This document shows, in pieces, positions 42,523-50,870 of a DNA stretch of 62,146 bases. Origin of the DNA: UBA5603 sp964501315 (lineage in GTDB: Bacteria > Bacillota_I > Bacilli_A > Izemoplasmatales > Hujiaoplasmataceae); assembly GCA_964501315.1 (NCBI GenBank), contig CAZCSO010000009.1:1-62146 (forward strand). The letters run 5' to 3'. Under the pieces are notes generated by a model. The model was not told where the DNA came from. It did no database searches and saw only the letters and a program-made list of their open reading frames with translations. The position numbers were made by a program, and so were the translations under genes. How positions within the stretch are numbered: the first letter of the stretch is position 1; every line of letters begins with the position of its first letter.

Positions 42523-44390
42523 AACAACGATTTAGTCTCGTACTGATACTCGCCTTGCTTGTCTTGGTAGCTTTCACGGCTTGCAGGCAAACGACGACCA
42601 CAACCACGGAAGAAGGGACGACCATGAGCACAACGACCACGACCACGACAACCACAACCACGACGACTCACACTAATCTCATCGATCATCTTGCGGTTGT
42701 GACCGAAAATCCAATCGTTGGAGAATTGCTAGAAATCGGGGTTTACGAAGTCAATACCGGCACCATAGCCTCGAAGTATAATCCTTACGATTATTCAGAA
42801 ATTAAACTGTCTGTTAGCTTTGAAAAACCGTCTCAAAGCACGATAACTCATAACGCATTTTGGTACAAAGAATACGATTCTATCCGCATTTTGGGAGCCG
42901 AACTCGATGAGGACGGCTATTACATAAGCGGTCAAGAAACCGTCAAATGGAAAGAAAACGGAATTTCTCAATACCGAGTTCGCATCAATCCTGATGAAGC
43001 CGGTGTATGGCATTATTTGGCAACCCTTTCGATTGGGGATGTCATCGTCGAACAACTGCAAGGTGACTTCACCGTTTCAGAAGGCGATTCCACCAACGGG
43101 TATATTCGCGTCGATGAAGCAACCAACAAAACCTTTGTCTTTGATTCCGGTGAAACGTACTCACCGATGGGACTTAATTTGGCTTGGTGGTCAACGACCT
43201 TGGGGTCTCACGATTATGTGAATTGGTTCAAACGCTTAAATTCGCATAACGCAAATTACGCACGTATTTGGATGGCGAACTGGAGTTTTTCGTTACACAA
43301 AGATTCGTATGATAATTTTGATACCCGGCAATCAATCGCAATCCGATTAGATAACGTTTTGGCAACAGCGAAGGAACAGGATGTCTACATCATGTTGACA
43401 CTGCTGAATCATGGCCAATTCACATCGGTAACCAATCCGGAGTGGAGTGAAAACGTCTATAATGAGAAAAACGGCGGGATGTTGGAACTACCGATTCAAT
43501 TTTTCTACAATACGGAAGCCAAAGCAACCTATAAAAACGAATTGCTCTATATTTTAGCTCGTTATGGGTATAGCGAAAACATCTTTGCTTGGGAACTCTT
43601 CAACGAAGTCGATTGGATTGACGGCTATTCTGCAATCGCGGTCACCAATTGGCATAACGAAATGGCGAATTTCCTTCACGACAATGATCCGTATCAACAC
43701 TTGGTCACAACCAGTTACAAATACACATTCGGAACACCCGCTTACGCACTTGATAGCATCGATTTCGTTGCAGTACACAGTTATGGGTACGGAGATGTGA
43801 AGTTTTACGAAAAACTGGTCCAGGAACAAACCAACCTATGGAATCAATATCAAAAACCGGTTGTGTTTGGCGAAATCGGGATTGATTGGCAATCGGGAAC
43901 GACGTCTTATCATACCGACTATACGGGTGTTACAATCCGACAAGCCCTGTGGGGCGGATTGATGAGCGGCGCCGGTAGTGCCAACCACTGGTGGTGGGAT
44001 TCATGGGTTGAAGCTCATGATATGTGGTATCTGTTCAGCGGTGCTTCCACGTATGCAGAAGCGATGAATCTTTCCACCTCGAGCCTTACGTGGCTCCATC
44101 AAACCAGTTACACGACATCGAATAGTTTGGTGAAAGCGATGGGGTATGTGACGGATTCGGCCATCTACGGTTATCTTTATAACAATCAGTGGAATTATTG
44201 GAATAAAGAACCGGATGCCATCACGAATGTGTCCTTTGAAGTTGCGTTTCCAAATGGAACGTATCAATTATCGTATTACGATACCATTACCGGTGAAATC
44301 ATTTCTCAAAGTTCGGTTGTCATTACCGATGGGAAATTGTCATTAGAAGGACTCAACGTCACCACAGATCTTGCATTTATTCTGGAATAA
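42519..44390 (+). CDS. Second DUF5060/GH5-like glycosidase lipoprotein
   Basis: This 623-residue lipoprotein (lipobox AFTAC) has a Thr-rich linker of about 30 residues, a DUF5060-like sandwich (about 50-190) and a GH-A type barrel (about 195-520). Acid/base is Glu363 (WELFNEVDW) and nucleophile Glu452 (VVFGEIGID). It is a paralogue of the gene at 36738, sharing NYARIWMANWSFS, LFNEVDWI and IRQALWGG, but lacks the two Ig-like modules. The two probably attack different parts or branch patterns of the same polymer. It overlaps the preceding gene by ATGA. Confidence 0.75.
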   Translation: MKQRFSLVLILALLVLVAFTACRQTTTTTTEEGTTMSTTTTTTTTTTTTTHTNLIDHLAVVTENPIVGELLEIGVYEVNTGTIASKYNPYDYSEIKLSVSFEKPSQSTITHNAFWYKEYDSIRILGAELDEDGYYISGQETVKWKENGISQYRVRINPDEAGVWHYLATLSIGDVIVEQLQGDFTVSEGDSTNGYIRVDEATNKTFVFDSGETYSPMGLNLAWWSTTLGSHDYVNWFKRLNSHNANYARIWMANWSFSLHKDSYDNFDTRQSIAIRLDNVLATAKEQDVYIMLTLLNHGQFTSVTNPEWSENVYNEKNGGMLELPIQFFYNTEAKATYKNELLYILARYGYSENIFAWELFNEVDWIDGYSAIAVTNWHNEMANFLHDNDPYQHLVTTSYKYTFGTPAYALDSIDFVAVHSYGYGDVKFYEKLVQEQTNLWNQYQKPVVFGEIGIDWQSGTTSYHTDYTGVTIRQALWGGLMSGAGSANHWWWDSWVEAHDMWYLFSGASTYAEAMNLSTSSLTWLHQTSYTTSNSLVKAMGYVTDSAIYGYLYNNQWNYWNKEPDAITNVSFEVAFPNGTYQLSYYDTITGEIISQSSVVITDGKLSLEGLNVTTDLAFILE

Positions 44391-44423
44391 CATAAAAAAT
44401 TAACGATATAAAGGAGTATGAAA

Positions 44424-45947
44424 ATGAAAAAAGCCTTACTAGTATTGGTATCATTGTTAACGTTAATCGGTATGATTGGTTGTACCGATAAGACGACGAC
44501 GACAACGTCCTTGACAACGTCGTCATCTGGATCGTCTTCAACGACGTCGACAACGACGAAACCGTTGGAACCGACTTTTTGGGATCAAGATGCCAATGGC
44601 ATTGAAGATTGGACCGAAGAAGCCATTACGTTGACGTATGCAACGTGGCAACACACCTCTGAAGACATCGTGACGATTGAATCGCTCATGGTCAACGCCT
44701 TCATGGAAAAATATCCAAATATTACGGTAGATATCGTTATGATGGGTGCTTCCAGTGAAGAATGGGATACGAACTTCGTGGCTGCGGCCGAATCGGACAC
44801 ATTGCCCGACGTATTCTTAATCAACCGCTTGGCAAGTTTCCTTCCTTACAATATTTTAGCGGATATCACAACGTATTATGAAAATGATCCCGACACCGAC
44901 TTCATCTTTGATTCGGTTCAAGATTTGGGTATCTATAAAGAAGTACGTTATGCCGTACCGACGTTTATCTATCCGACGATGTGGTTGGTCAACTTAGACA
45001 TTTTAGAAGCGGCTGGCATCGCCATTCCATCGTATGATTGGACCTACGAACAAATGTTGTCGATTGCTCAGGCAGCGACCAATGAAAACACGCATGTCAT
45101 GGGTATGTACGGATGTTCGTTCTTCAACCGTGAATTACCCAAAGTATTGAAGATTGAAGCCGCTACCAACGAAACCGAATTGGCGATTGCCCGCACATGG
45201 CAGTCCTATTCGTTCGACGGCTCCAAGTTCAACTTCGATGATCCCGTCTTCTTATCGGCGATGAATGAATTAACGGATGCCGTTAACGGGGGCTATTGCG
45301 TCGATGCATTAAGTGCAGAAACCTTAGAAGAATGGTATTTGGATTCTTCGTTCGTTCCCACCTACAATGGGAAAGTTGCTTTGTGGAGAGATGCTTCTTG
45401 GAGTGCCAAAAACTACTTCAGTCAAATGTTGTTCAACTGGGACATCTATCCAGGGCCCAACGGCGTTACCGGTGGTAATACCGACATCGCTGGGGTTGCA
45501 TCGACCTCCGATCATCCTGCTGCAGCGTATCAATTCTTGAAATGGATGTCGTACAGTGAAGAAGGATTGTTAACACGTTATCAATTATTCGAAGATTATT
45601 CGGATCAAGTATACATTTCAGCCAACAACTACGGTTATCCCGTTGTCGATTACGGTATTGACGGTTACGGTGTCAATGCTATTTGGGAAACCATTCCTTA
45701 CGGCATCACCGCGCCTGGATTCACCTCTCCGGAATTCATCGAATCCTTGAAAAACGGTGCATACTGGGTTAACAAAGAAACCGTCGGTTGGGATGAAGCC
45801 GATTCGGTAGCGTACAGTTATCTCTATCAAACAATGGTGGGTGAAACGACGTACGCAGCCATTCAATCAACGTTACAGTCCGAAGCGATGGCTGCGATGA
45901 CGGCAGCGATCGAAGCGCTCGACCAAATGATTGAAGATCTAAACTAA
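44424..45947 (+). CDS. ABC sugar-binding lipoprotein
   Basis: This 507-residue extracellular solute-binding protein (family 1 type) has lipobox GMIGC, a Thr/Ser linker and then LTYATWQHTSEDIVTIESLMVNAFMEKYPNITVDI, SDTLPDVFLINRLASFLPY and a C-terminal VASTSDHPAAAYQFLKWM block. It should capture mannooligosaccharides. ATG 44424 is preferred over ATG 44418 because GGAG at 44413-44416 is then 7 bases away. A strong hairpin (45979-45996) follows, which may protect the message and keep this protein more abundant than the permeases. Confidence 0.88.
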   Translation: MKKALLVLVSLLTLIGMIGCTDKTTTTTSLTTSSSGSSSTTSTTTKPLEPTFWDQDANGIEDWTEEAITLTYATWQHTSEDIVTIESLMVNAFMEKYPNITVDIVMMGASSEEWDTNFVAAAESDTLPDVFLINRLASFLPYNILADITTYYENDPDTDFIFDSVQDLGIYKEVRYAVPTFIYPTMWLVNLDILEAAGIAIPSYDWTYEQMLSIAQAATNENTHVMGMYGCSFFNRELPKVLKIEAATNETELAIARTWQSYSFDGSKFNFDDPVFLSAMNELTDAVNGGYCVDALSAETLEEWYLDSSFVPTYNGKVALWRDASWSAKNYFSQMLFNWDIYPGPNGVTGGNTDIAGVASTSDHPAAAYQFLKWMSYSEEGLLTRYQLFEDYSDQVYISANNYGYPVVDYGIDGYGVNAIWETIPYGITAPGFTSPEFIESLKNGAYWVNKETVGWDEADSVAYSYLYQTMVGETTYAAIQSTLQSEAMAAMTAAIEALDQMIEDLN

Positions 45948-45978
45948 CCTTCCTTACCTTCTATATATTATGATAAAA

Positions 45979-46010
45979 GGCCACCTTCGGGTGGCCCCCG
46001 CCGAGGGGGC
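45979..46010 (+). promoter_or_regulatory. Two mutually exclusive hairpins covering a ribosome site
   Basis: Hairpin 1: GGCCACC (45979-45985), UUCG loop, GGTGGCC (45990-45996). Hairpin 2: GCCCCC (45994-45999), loop GCCGA, GGGGGC (46005-46010). They share bases 45994-45996, so the full forms exclude each other. Hairpin 2 hides GAGGGGG (46003-46009), the ribosome site of the gene at 46016. There is no T run, so this is a processing, stability or translation-control element rather than a terminator. Confidence 0.65.
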
Positions 46011-46015
46011 GCAAC

Positions 46016-49009
46016 ATGAAAAAAACATTGATTTTTCTTAGTTTTAGCTTACTGATCTTTTTCATCGGCATTCAACGAATGGCGAGTGTTTCAGCGTTGA
46101 TAAACGACGAGGAGACAACCACCGAAAATGAAGTCGATCCCATCGACATTTCGGCATTTCGCGATAATACCTATTACCGCCAACTCAATCGTTGGCTTTT
46201 AACCTACGATCCCATTGCGTTACCTACCGAGATAAGCCCGATATCGCTAACGTATTCATGGAATCCTTTAATCACCTACGTTACCCAACCAGATTATGAT
46301 CAAGACGTCGCCTTACTTAGCGAAGATGATTCCATCGAGTACGTCGTTACCGTTGAGTCTACGGGGCTTTACGAACTCGGATTTGATTTTAAAATGGTTG
46401 AAAATTATTACACCATCCCTTCCATCGAGGTTTCCGTCAACGGTTCGATTCAATTCACGGAATGTGCTGACTTGGAACTGGATGTCAGCTGGGATAAGGT
46501 ACCGCTCGATGAAGCGGTCCGCTACAATCGCTATGGGAATGAATTGTTACCAAAGAGCGCTTCCGTTTTCGAATGGAAAACGATGTTCTTTGATGATTTC
46601 AATGCCTATACGAACAATCCTTATTTATTCTTATTACATGAAGGTGTCAATACCATCACCCTCAAAGCATTGAATTTAAGCGTTTATGTGGGTGATTTAA
46701 CGATAAGAGGGCAACAATCACTGAATGATTACGCTCACTACCAATCGCTTTATGCATCGAACACTTCGACTGAAGAACCCAAGCAAATCACCGTTCAAGG
46801 GGAAGCGTTCGATCGCAAAAACGATTTAGAAGTCAAAGCAAGTTATTACAAAGAAAGCGCTATGACGCCGTACACGTACAAACATACGGTGTTGAATCAA
46901 CTTGACGGCGCATCCATGTCGCGCGGCGGATCCAAAGTAACCTATGAATTTGACGTCGAGAGTACGGGTTTTTATCAACTGGCTTTCAAGGTTTTAAAAA
47001 ACACAAACATGGGTGTCGCTGCGTACCGAACGATCTATATCGACGGTGAAATCCCTTTTGCTGAAATGCAAAACGTTGGATTTTCATCGACAAAAAAATG
47101 GATGAACGTAACCTTAGGCAATGAAGAAGAAGCCTATTCGTTCTATTTGACCGAGGGCGTTCATACGTTGACGCTCGAGACAACCATCGAACCGTACATG
47201 ACGTATATGGACGAACTTCATTCAATGATGGATGAGATCAATTCCATCAGTTTGTTGGTTCAAACGATTACGGGGGGGAATGCGGACGATGCCATTGACT
47301 GGGATATCGTCAAATACATCCCCACACTCGAAGCCGATTTATTGACGATGGCCGATCGTTTGGAAGCACTGTATGATGAACTCAGTTTAATGGATGAAGG
47401 TACGACCTCTGCCACTGAATTATCAACACTCAATGTCGCTGCCAAACAATTGCGAAGAGTCGCCAAAAATCCAAATCGGATTGGATCGAAATTAGCCGAA
47501 TTTTCCGAAGGATCGGGGTCGGCTTACCAGTTGATTGGTAATGCCATTGCGGCAATGCTCAATCAACCGCTCAGCATGGATTGTTTCTATTTCTACAATT
47601 CGGTTGACTTGCCGAAACCGACCGGATCGTTCTTCAGACGAATTTGGGACGGCATCAAAAGTTTCTTCTATTCGTTCTTCGACAATCGTTACAACGATTT
47701 GGATGTTGAAGAAGGAACGCTAGAAGTTTGGGTTGGTCAATCGAGTCTGTATTTGGATATCATTCAAAGTATGATCGACCAGGATTTTACGGAAGAAACG
47801 GGTATAACCGTCAAAGCGTCCATTCTAAGCAATGTCTCAAAAATCGTCTTGTCCAACGCAACCAACGATAATCCCGACGTCGTTTTATCAATTGATAACT
47901 GGAATCCCTATGCATACGCGTTGCGTGGGATGCTGACGGATTTATCGAAACTCGAAAACTTTGATGAGGTCACCAGTCATTATTATGCCAATAATTTCAC
48001 GCCGGTTATCTTTGAAGACGGCGTCTACGCCATACCAGAAACACAAAGTGTATTCTTACTGTATTACCGAAAAGATGTCTTGAATTACTTAGATTTGGAT
48101 GTTCCCGACTCCTGGGATGACGTCATCAACATGCTTCCGATATTACAGAGTCACCAAATGAATTTTTACCATCCGTTAGGGGGCGACGCAGCCTTTAAGG
48201 GATATGGATATACCAGTTCGTTGATCTACCAATTTGGCGGTGAAATCTTTACCGAAAACGGGATTGCCTCAACCTTGAAATCACCCGAAACCGTATCGGC
48301 CATACAGTACATGACCGAACTGTTTACGGTGTACAATTTACCGCTTCAAGTTTCCTCGTTCTTTGAACATTTCCGCTCGGGCGACATGCCGATAGGCATA
48401 TCAACGATTGATCTTTACTTGCAACTGAAATACGCCGCACCCGAATTATCGGGTCAATGGGGCGTCACCGTAATGCCGGGACGTTACAACGAGTCATCTG
48501 GTGAAGTCGAACGTTGGGGAACCACGTATGGAAAAGCCTCAATCCTATTTGCCAATTCGGATATGCCCGAAGAAGGTTGGAAACTGATTCAATGGTGGAA
48601 CAGTGTGGAGACGCAAATTGCCTTCATGCAAGCCATCAAAACCGGTTTAGGCGAAAAGTTCTTGATACTGTCCGCCAATATGGATGCGTTAGAAGCATCG
48701 GTGTGGGATTATGCCATCAAAGAATCGATTATGGAACAAGCTCAGTGGTCACGGATTCCAGCCGTCACACCGGGTAGTTATATTGTCGAACGTGAACTTT
48801 CGTCGATTTGGAATAAAATCGTCATCGATTTGATGAATCCTTCCGTTGCCATCAACGAATCGATTCCGCGGATCGGTCGAGAATTAACTCGTAAATTTGA
48901 AGAATTTGGTTATTATACCGCCACGAATCCCAACGGAACACCGTATGTTGTTCCGATGAATTCGAACATTGATCATTGGATAAAGGAGGCGTATGGAGAT
49001 GATGACTGA
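46016..49009 (+). CDS. Giant solute-binding protein with N-terminal beta-sandwich modules
   Basis: This 997-residue exported protein has an ordinary signal peptide (to about residue 27, no lipobox). Two similar carbohydrate-binding-like sandwiches (about 80-245 and 265-400, each with VESTGxYxLxF and LHEGV/LTEGVHTxTL) and a helical linker (about 400-560) come before a solute-binding domain (about 565-970: LEVWVGQSSLYLDIIQSMI, NPDVVLSIDNWNPYAYALRGMLTDLS, AIPETQSVFLLYYRKDVL). Normal binding proteins are 400-550 residues. It may both hold the polymer and deliver fragments to the permeases encoded directly downstream. Without a lipid anchor, its attachment is unclear. Confidence 0.8.
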   Translation: MKKTLIFLSFSLLIFFIGIQRMASVSALINDEETTTENEVDPIDISAFRDNTYYRQLNRWLLTYDPIALPTEISPISLTYSWNPLITYVTQPDYDQDVALLSEDDSIEYVVTVESTGLYELGFDFKMVENYYTIPSIEVSVNGSIQFTECADLELDVSWDKVPLDEAVRYNRYGNELLPKSASVFEWKTMFFDDFNAYTNNPYLFLLHEGVNTITLKALNLSVYVGDLTIRGQQSLNDYAHYQSLYASNTSTEEPKQITVQGEAFDRKNDLEVKASYYKESAMTPYTYKHTVLNQLDGASMSRGGSKVTYEFDVESTGFYQLAFKVLKNTNMGVAAYRTIYIDGEIPFAEMQNVGFSSTKKWMNVTLGNEEEAYSFYLTEGVHTLTLETTIEPYMTYMDELHSMMDEINSISLLVQTITGGNADDAIDWDIVKYIPTLEADLLTMADRLEALYDELSLMDEGTTSATELSTLNVAAKQLRRVAKNPNRIGSKLAEFSEGSGSAYQLIGNAIAAMLNQPLSMDCFYFYNSVDLPKPTGSFFRRIWDGIKSFFYSFFDNRYNDLDVEEGTLEVWVGQSSLYLDIIQSMIDQDFTEETGITVKASILSNVSKIVLSNATNDNPDVVLSIDNWNPYAYALRGMLTDLSKLENFDEVTSHYYANNFTPVIFEDGVYAIPETQSVFLLYYRKDVLNYLDLDVPDSWDDVINMLPILQSHQMNFYHPLGGDAAFKGYGYTSSLIYQFGGEIFTENGIASTLKSPETVSAIQYMTELFTVYNLPLQVSSFFEHFRSGDMPIGISTIDLYLQLKYAAPELSGQWGVTVMPGRYNESSGEVERWGTTYGKASILFANSDMPEEGWKLIQWWNSVETQIAFMQAIKTGLGEKFLILSANMDALEASVWDYAIKESIMEQAQWSRIPAVTPGSYIVERELSSIWNKIVIDLMNPSVAINESIPRIGRELTRKFEEFGYYTATNPNGTPYVVPMNSNIDHWIKEAYGDDD

Positions 49010-49919
49010 TCAATTGCCTCTGACTAAGAAAACAAAAAAAGGACTCAACTCTTCGTATTTCTTTGTCTTACCGTATATGGTCATCTTTTTCACCTTAGTG
49101 GTGATATTGATTGTCATTTCGGTCGTCTTGTCGTTGACGTACTACGATACCATTAATTTTCCGACCTTTATCGGGTTTGATAATTACGTGGCATTATTTA
49201 CGCAAGACAACGACTTTATGCAATACGCATTGCCGACAACCATTAAGTATGCATTGATTATCGGACCGGGAAGCTATGGTTTATCGTTTTTAATGGCTTG
49301 GGTCTTATCGCAAATTACCCATCGGTTACGGACAATCATCGCCATTATTCTGTATTCGCCGTCGTTGACGAACGGCGTCTTGATGAGCGTCATCTGGAAA
49401 GTTGTCTTTTCCGGTGATTCGCGTGGATATTTAAATTATTATCTGTTAAGTCTCGGCATCATCAACGAGCCGATGCAATGGCTTCAAAACAGCAACATGA
49501 TTTTTGGTATCATGATCTTCGTTGGGATTTGGAGTTCGATGTCGGTCGGATTCTTGGCGATGTTATCGGGTATCTTGAACATCAATAAAGATTTGTACGA
49601 AGCTGCCTACGTCGATGGTATGAAATCCCGTTGGCAAGAAATCTTTTACATCACCATTCCGTCGATGAAACCGCAGATGTTGTTTGGAGCCGTCATGGCC
49701 ATCGTCGGAACCTTCAATGCTTCGGGACTGGCTGCGACATTGTCGGGTTCGGTACCGCCGCCTCAATTCGCCGGTTGGTTGATTGTCGACCACATGAACG
49801 ATTATGGATTTGCACGTTATGAGATGGGATATGCCTCGGCCCTATCCGTCATTCTCCTTTTAATGGTGCTGTTCTTCAATCGGATTTCTCATAAGTTGTT
49901 TGGAGAAAAAGACGTATGA
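48999..49919 (+). CDS. ABC sugar permease, MalF type (pair 1)
   Basis: This ~306-residue membrane protein has six helices and the EAA loop YEAAYVDGMKSRWQEIFYITIPSMKP that contacts the ATPase. ATG 48999 stands 9 bases after AAGGAGG; ATG 48993 is also in frame but too close. It overlaps the end of the giant binding protein gene by 11 bases, suggesting a matched importer. Confidence 0.9.
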   Translation: MMTDQLPLTKKTKKGLNSSYFFVLPYMVIFFTLVVILIVISVVLSLTYYDTINFPTFIGFDNYVALFTQDNDFMQYALPTTIKYALIIGPGSYGLSFLMAWVLSQITHRLRTIIAIILYSPSLTNGVLMSVIWKVVFSGDSRGYLNYYLLSLGIINEPMQWLQNSNMIFGIMIFVGIWSSMSVGFLAMLSGILNINKDLYEAAYVDGMKSRWQEIFYITIPSMKPQMLFGAVMAIVGTFNASGLAATLSGSVPPPQFAGWLIVDHMNDYGFARYEMGYASALSVILLLMVLFFNRISHKLFGEKDV

Positions 49920-50869
49920 TGAGCCTAAAGAAGTACCGTCAGATGACGAAGACCGAGAAAGCCATCTACAAGTACAAACGCATGAGAAAGAATAAGAAAG
50001 CGAAGTTTTTAGGGACAATGATTAATCCCACTCGCTTTCATCCGAGTCAAATCAAATTCTTATTGATCTTGGTTCCGTTTTTGATTGTAACGTTATTACC
50101 CTTAATCTACATTGTCTCACATGCCTTTAAACCGCTGGATGAACTCTACGCGTATCCGCCGAAGATTTTTGCATCACGCTTGACCTTGGATAACTTTCAA
50201 AATCTTTTCTTGGCGGCATCGCAAACCGGAGTTCCCTTCACACGGTATTTATTCAACAGCCTCGTAGCGAGCGTCTCCGTTATCTTCTTGTCGATGCTCA
50301 TCGGTTCGTTGGCTGCGTATTCATTTTCGTTTTTAAACTACAAATTGAAGAAAACGTTGTTTTCGCTCAATCAGATTGCCATCATGATTGTACCCGTGGC
50401 GATTGCCGTTCCTCGCTTCATCGTTATGAATTCATTAGGAATAACAAATACGATGTTGGCTCACATTATTCCATTACTGGCCATGCCCGTTGGCGTCTTC
50501 TTAATGAAACAATTCATGGATCAAGTTCCCAGAGAACTTTATGAAGCATCGGTTATTGATGGAGCCAATCGTTGGCAGATTTATTTAAAGGTCGTCATGC
50601 CCTTAATCAAACCGGCACTAGCAACCGTGGCCATTCTAGCCTTCCAAAACGTTTGGAATAACATTGAAACCTCTGATTTGTATGTCAACAATGAAGCATT
50701 AAAAACCTTGCCTTATTACTTTTCAACGTTAACGTTGGGAACCAGCTCGATTGCCGCACAAGGAATGAGTGCCGCAGCGAGCTTGATCATGTTCTTGCCC
50801 AACATCATCTTGTTTATCATTTTACAAAATAGCGTCATGAACACCATGGCGTACTCGGGGATTAAGTAA
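49916..50869 (+). CDS. ABC sugar permease, MalG type (pair 1)
   Basis: This 317-residue protein has a basic N-terminal tail of about 45 residues, six membrane helices and the EAA loop YEASVIDGANRWQIYLKVVMPLIKP. Start and previous stop overlap in ATGATGA. It completes the first permease pair; the ATPase must come from elsewhere in the genome. Confidence 0.9.
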   Translation: MMSLKKYRQMTKTEKAIYKYKRMRKNKKAKFLGTMINPTRFHPSQIKFLLILVPFLIVTLLPLIYIVSHAFKPLDELYAYPPKIFASRLTLDNFQNLFLAASQTGVPFTRYLFNSLVASVSVIFLSMLIGSLAAYSFSFLNYKLKKTLFSLNQIAIMIVPVAIAVPRFIVMNSLGITNTMLAHIIPLLAMPVGVFLMKQFMDQVPRELYEASVIDGANRWQIYLKVVMPLIKPALATVAILAFQNVWNNIETSDLYVNNEALKTLPYYFSTLTLGTSSIAAQGMSAAASLIMFLPNIILFIILQNSVMNTMAYSGIK

Positions 50870-50870
50870 C

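Noticed and set aside
45979..46010. Transcription terminator between the binding protein and the 46016 gene
   Set aside because: No T run follows either hairpin, and the second hairpin covers a ribosome site; a regulatory or stability element is more likely.
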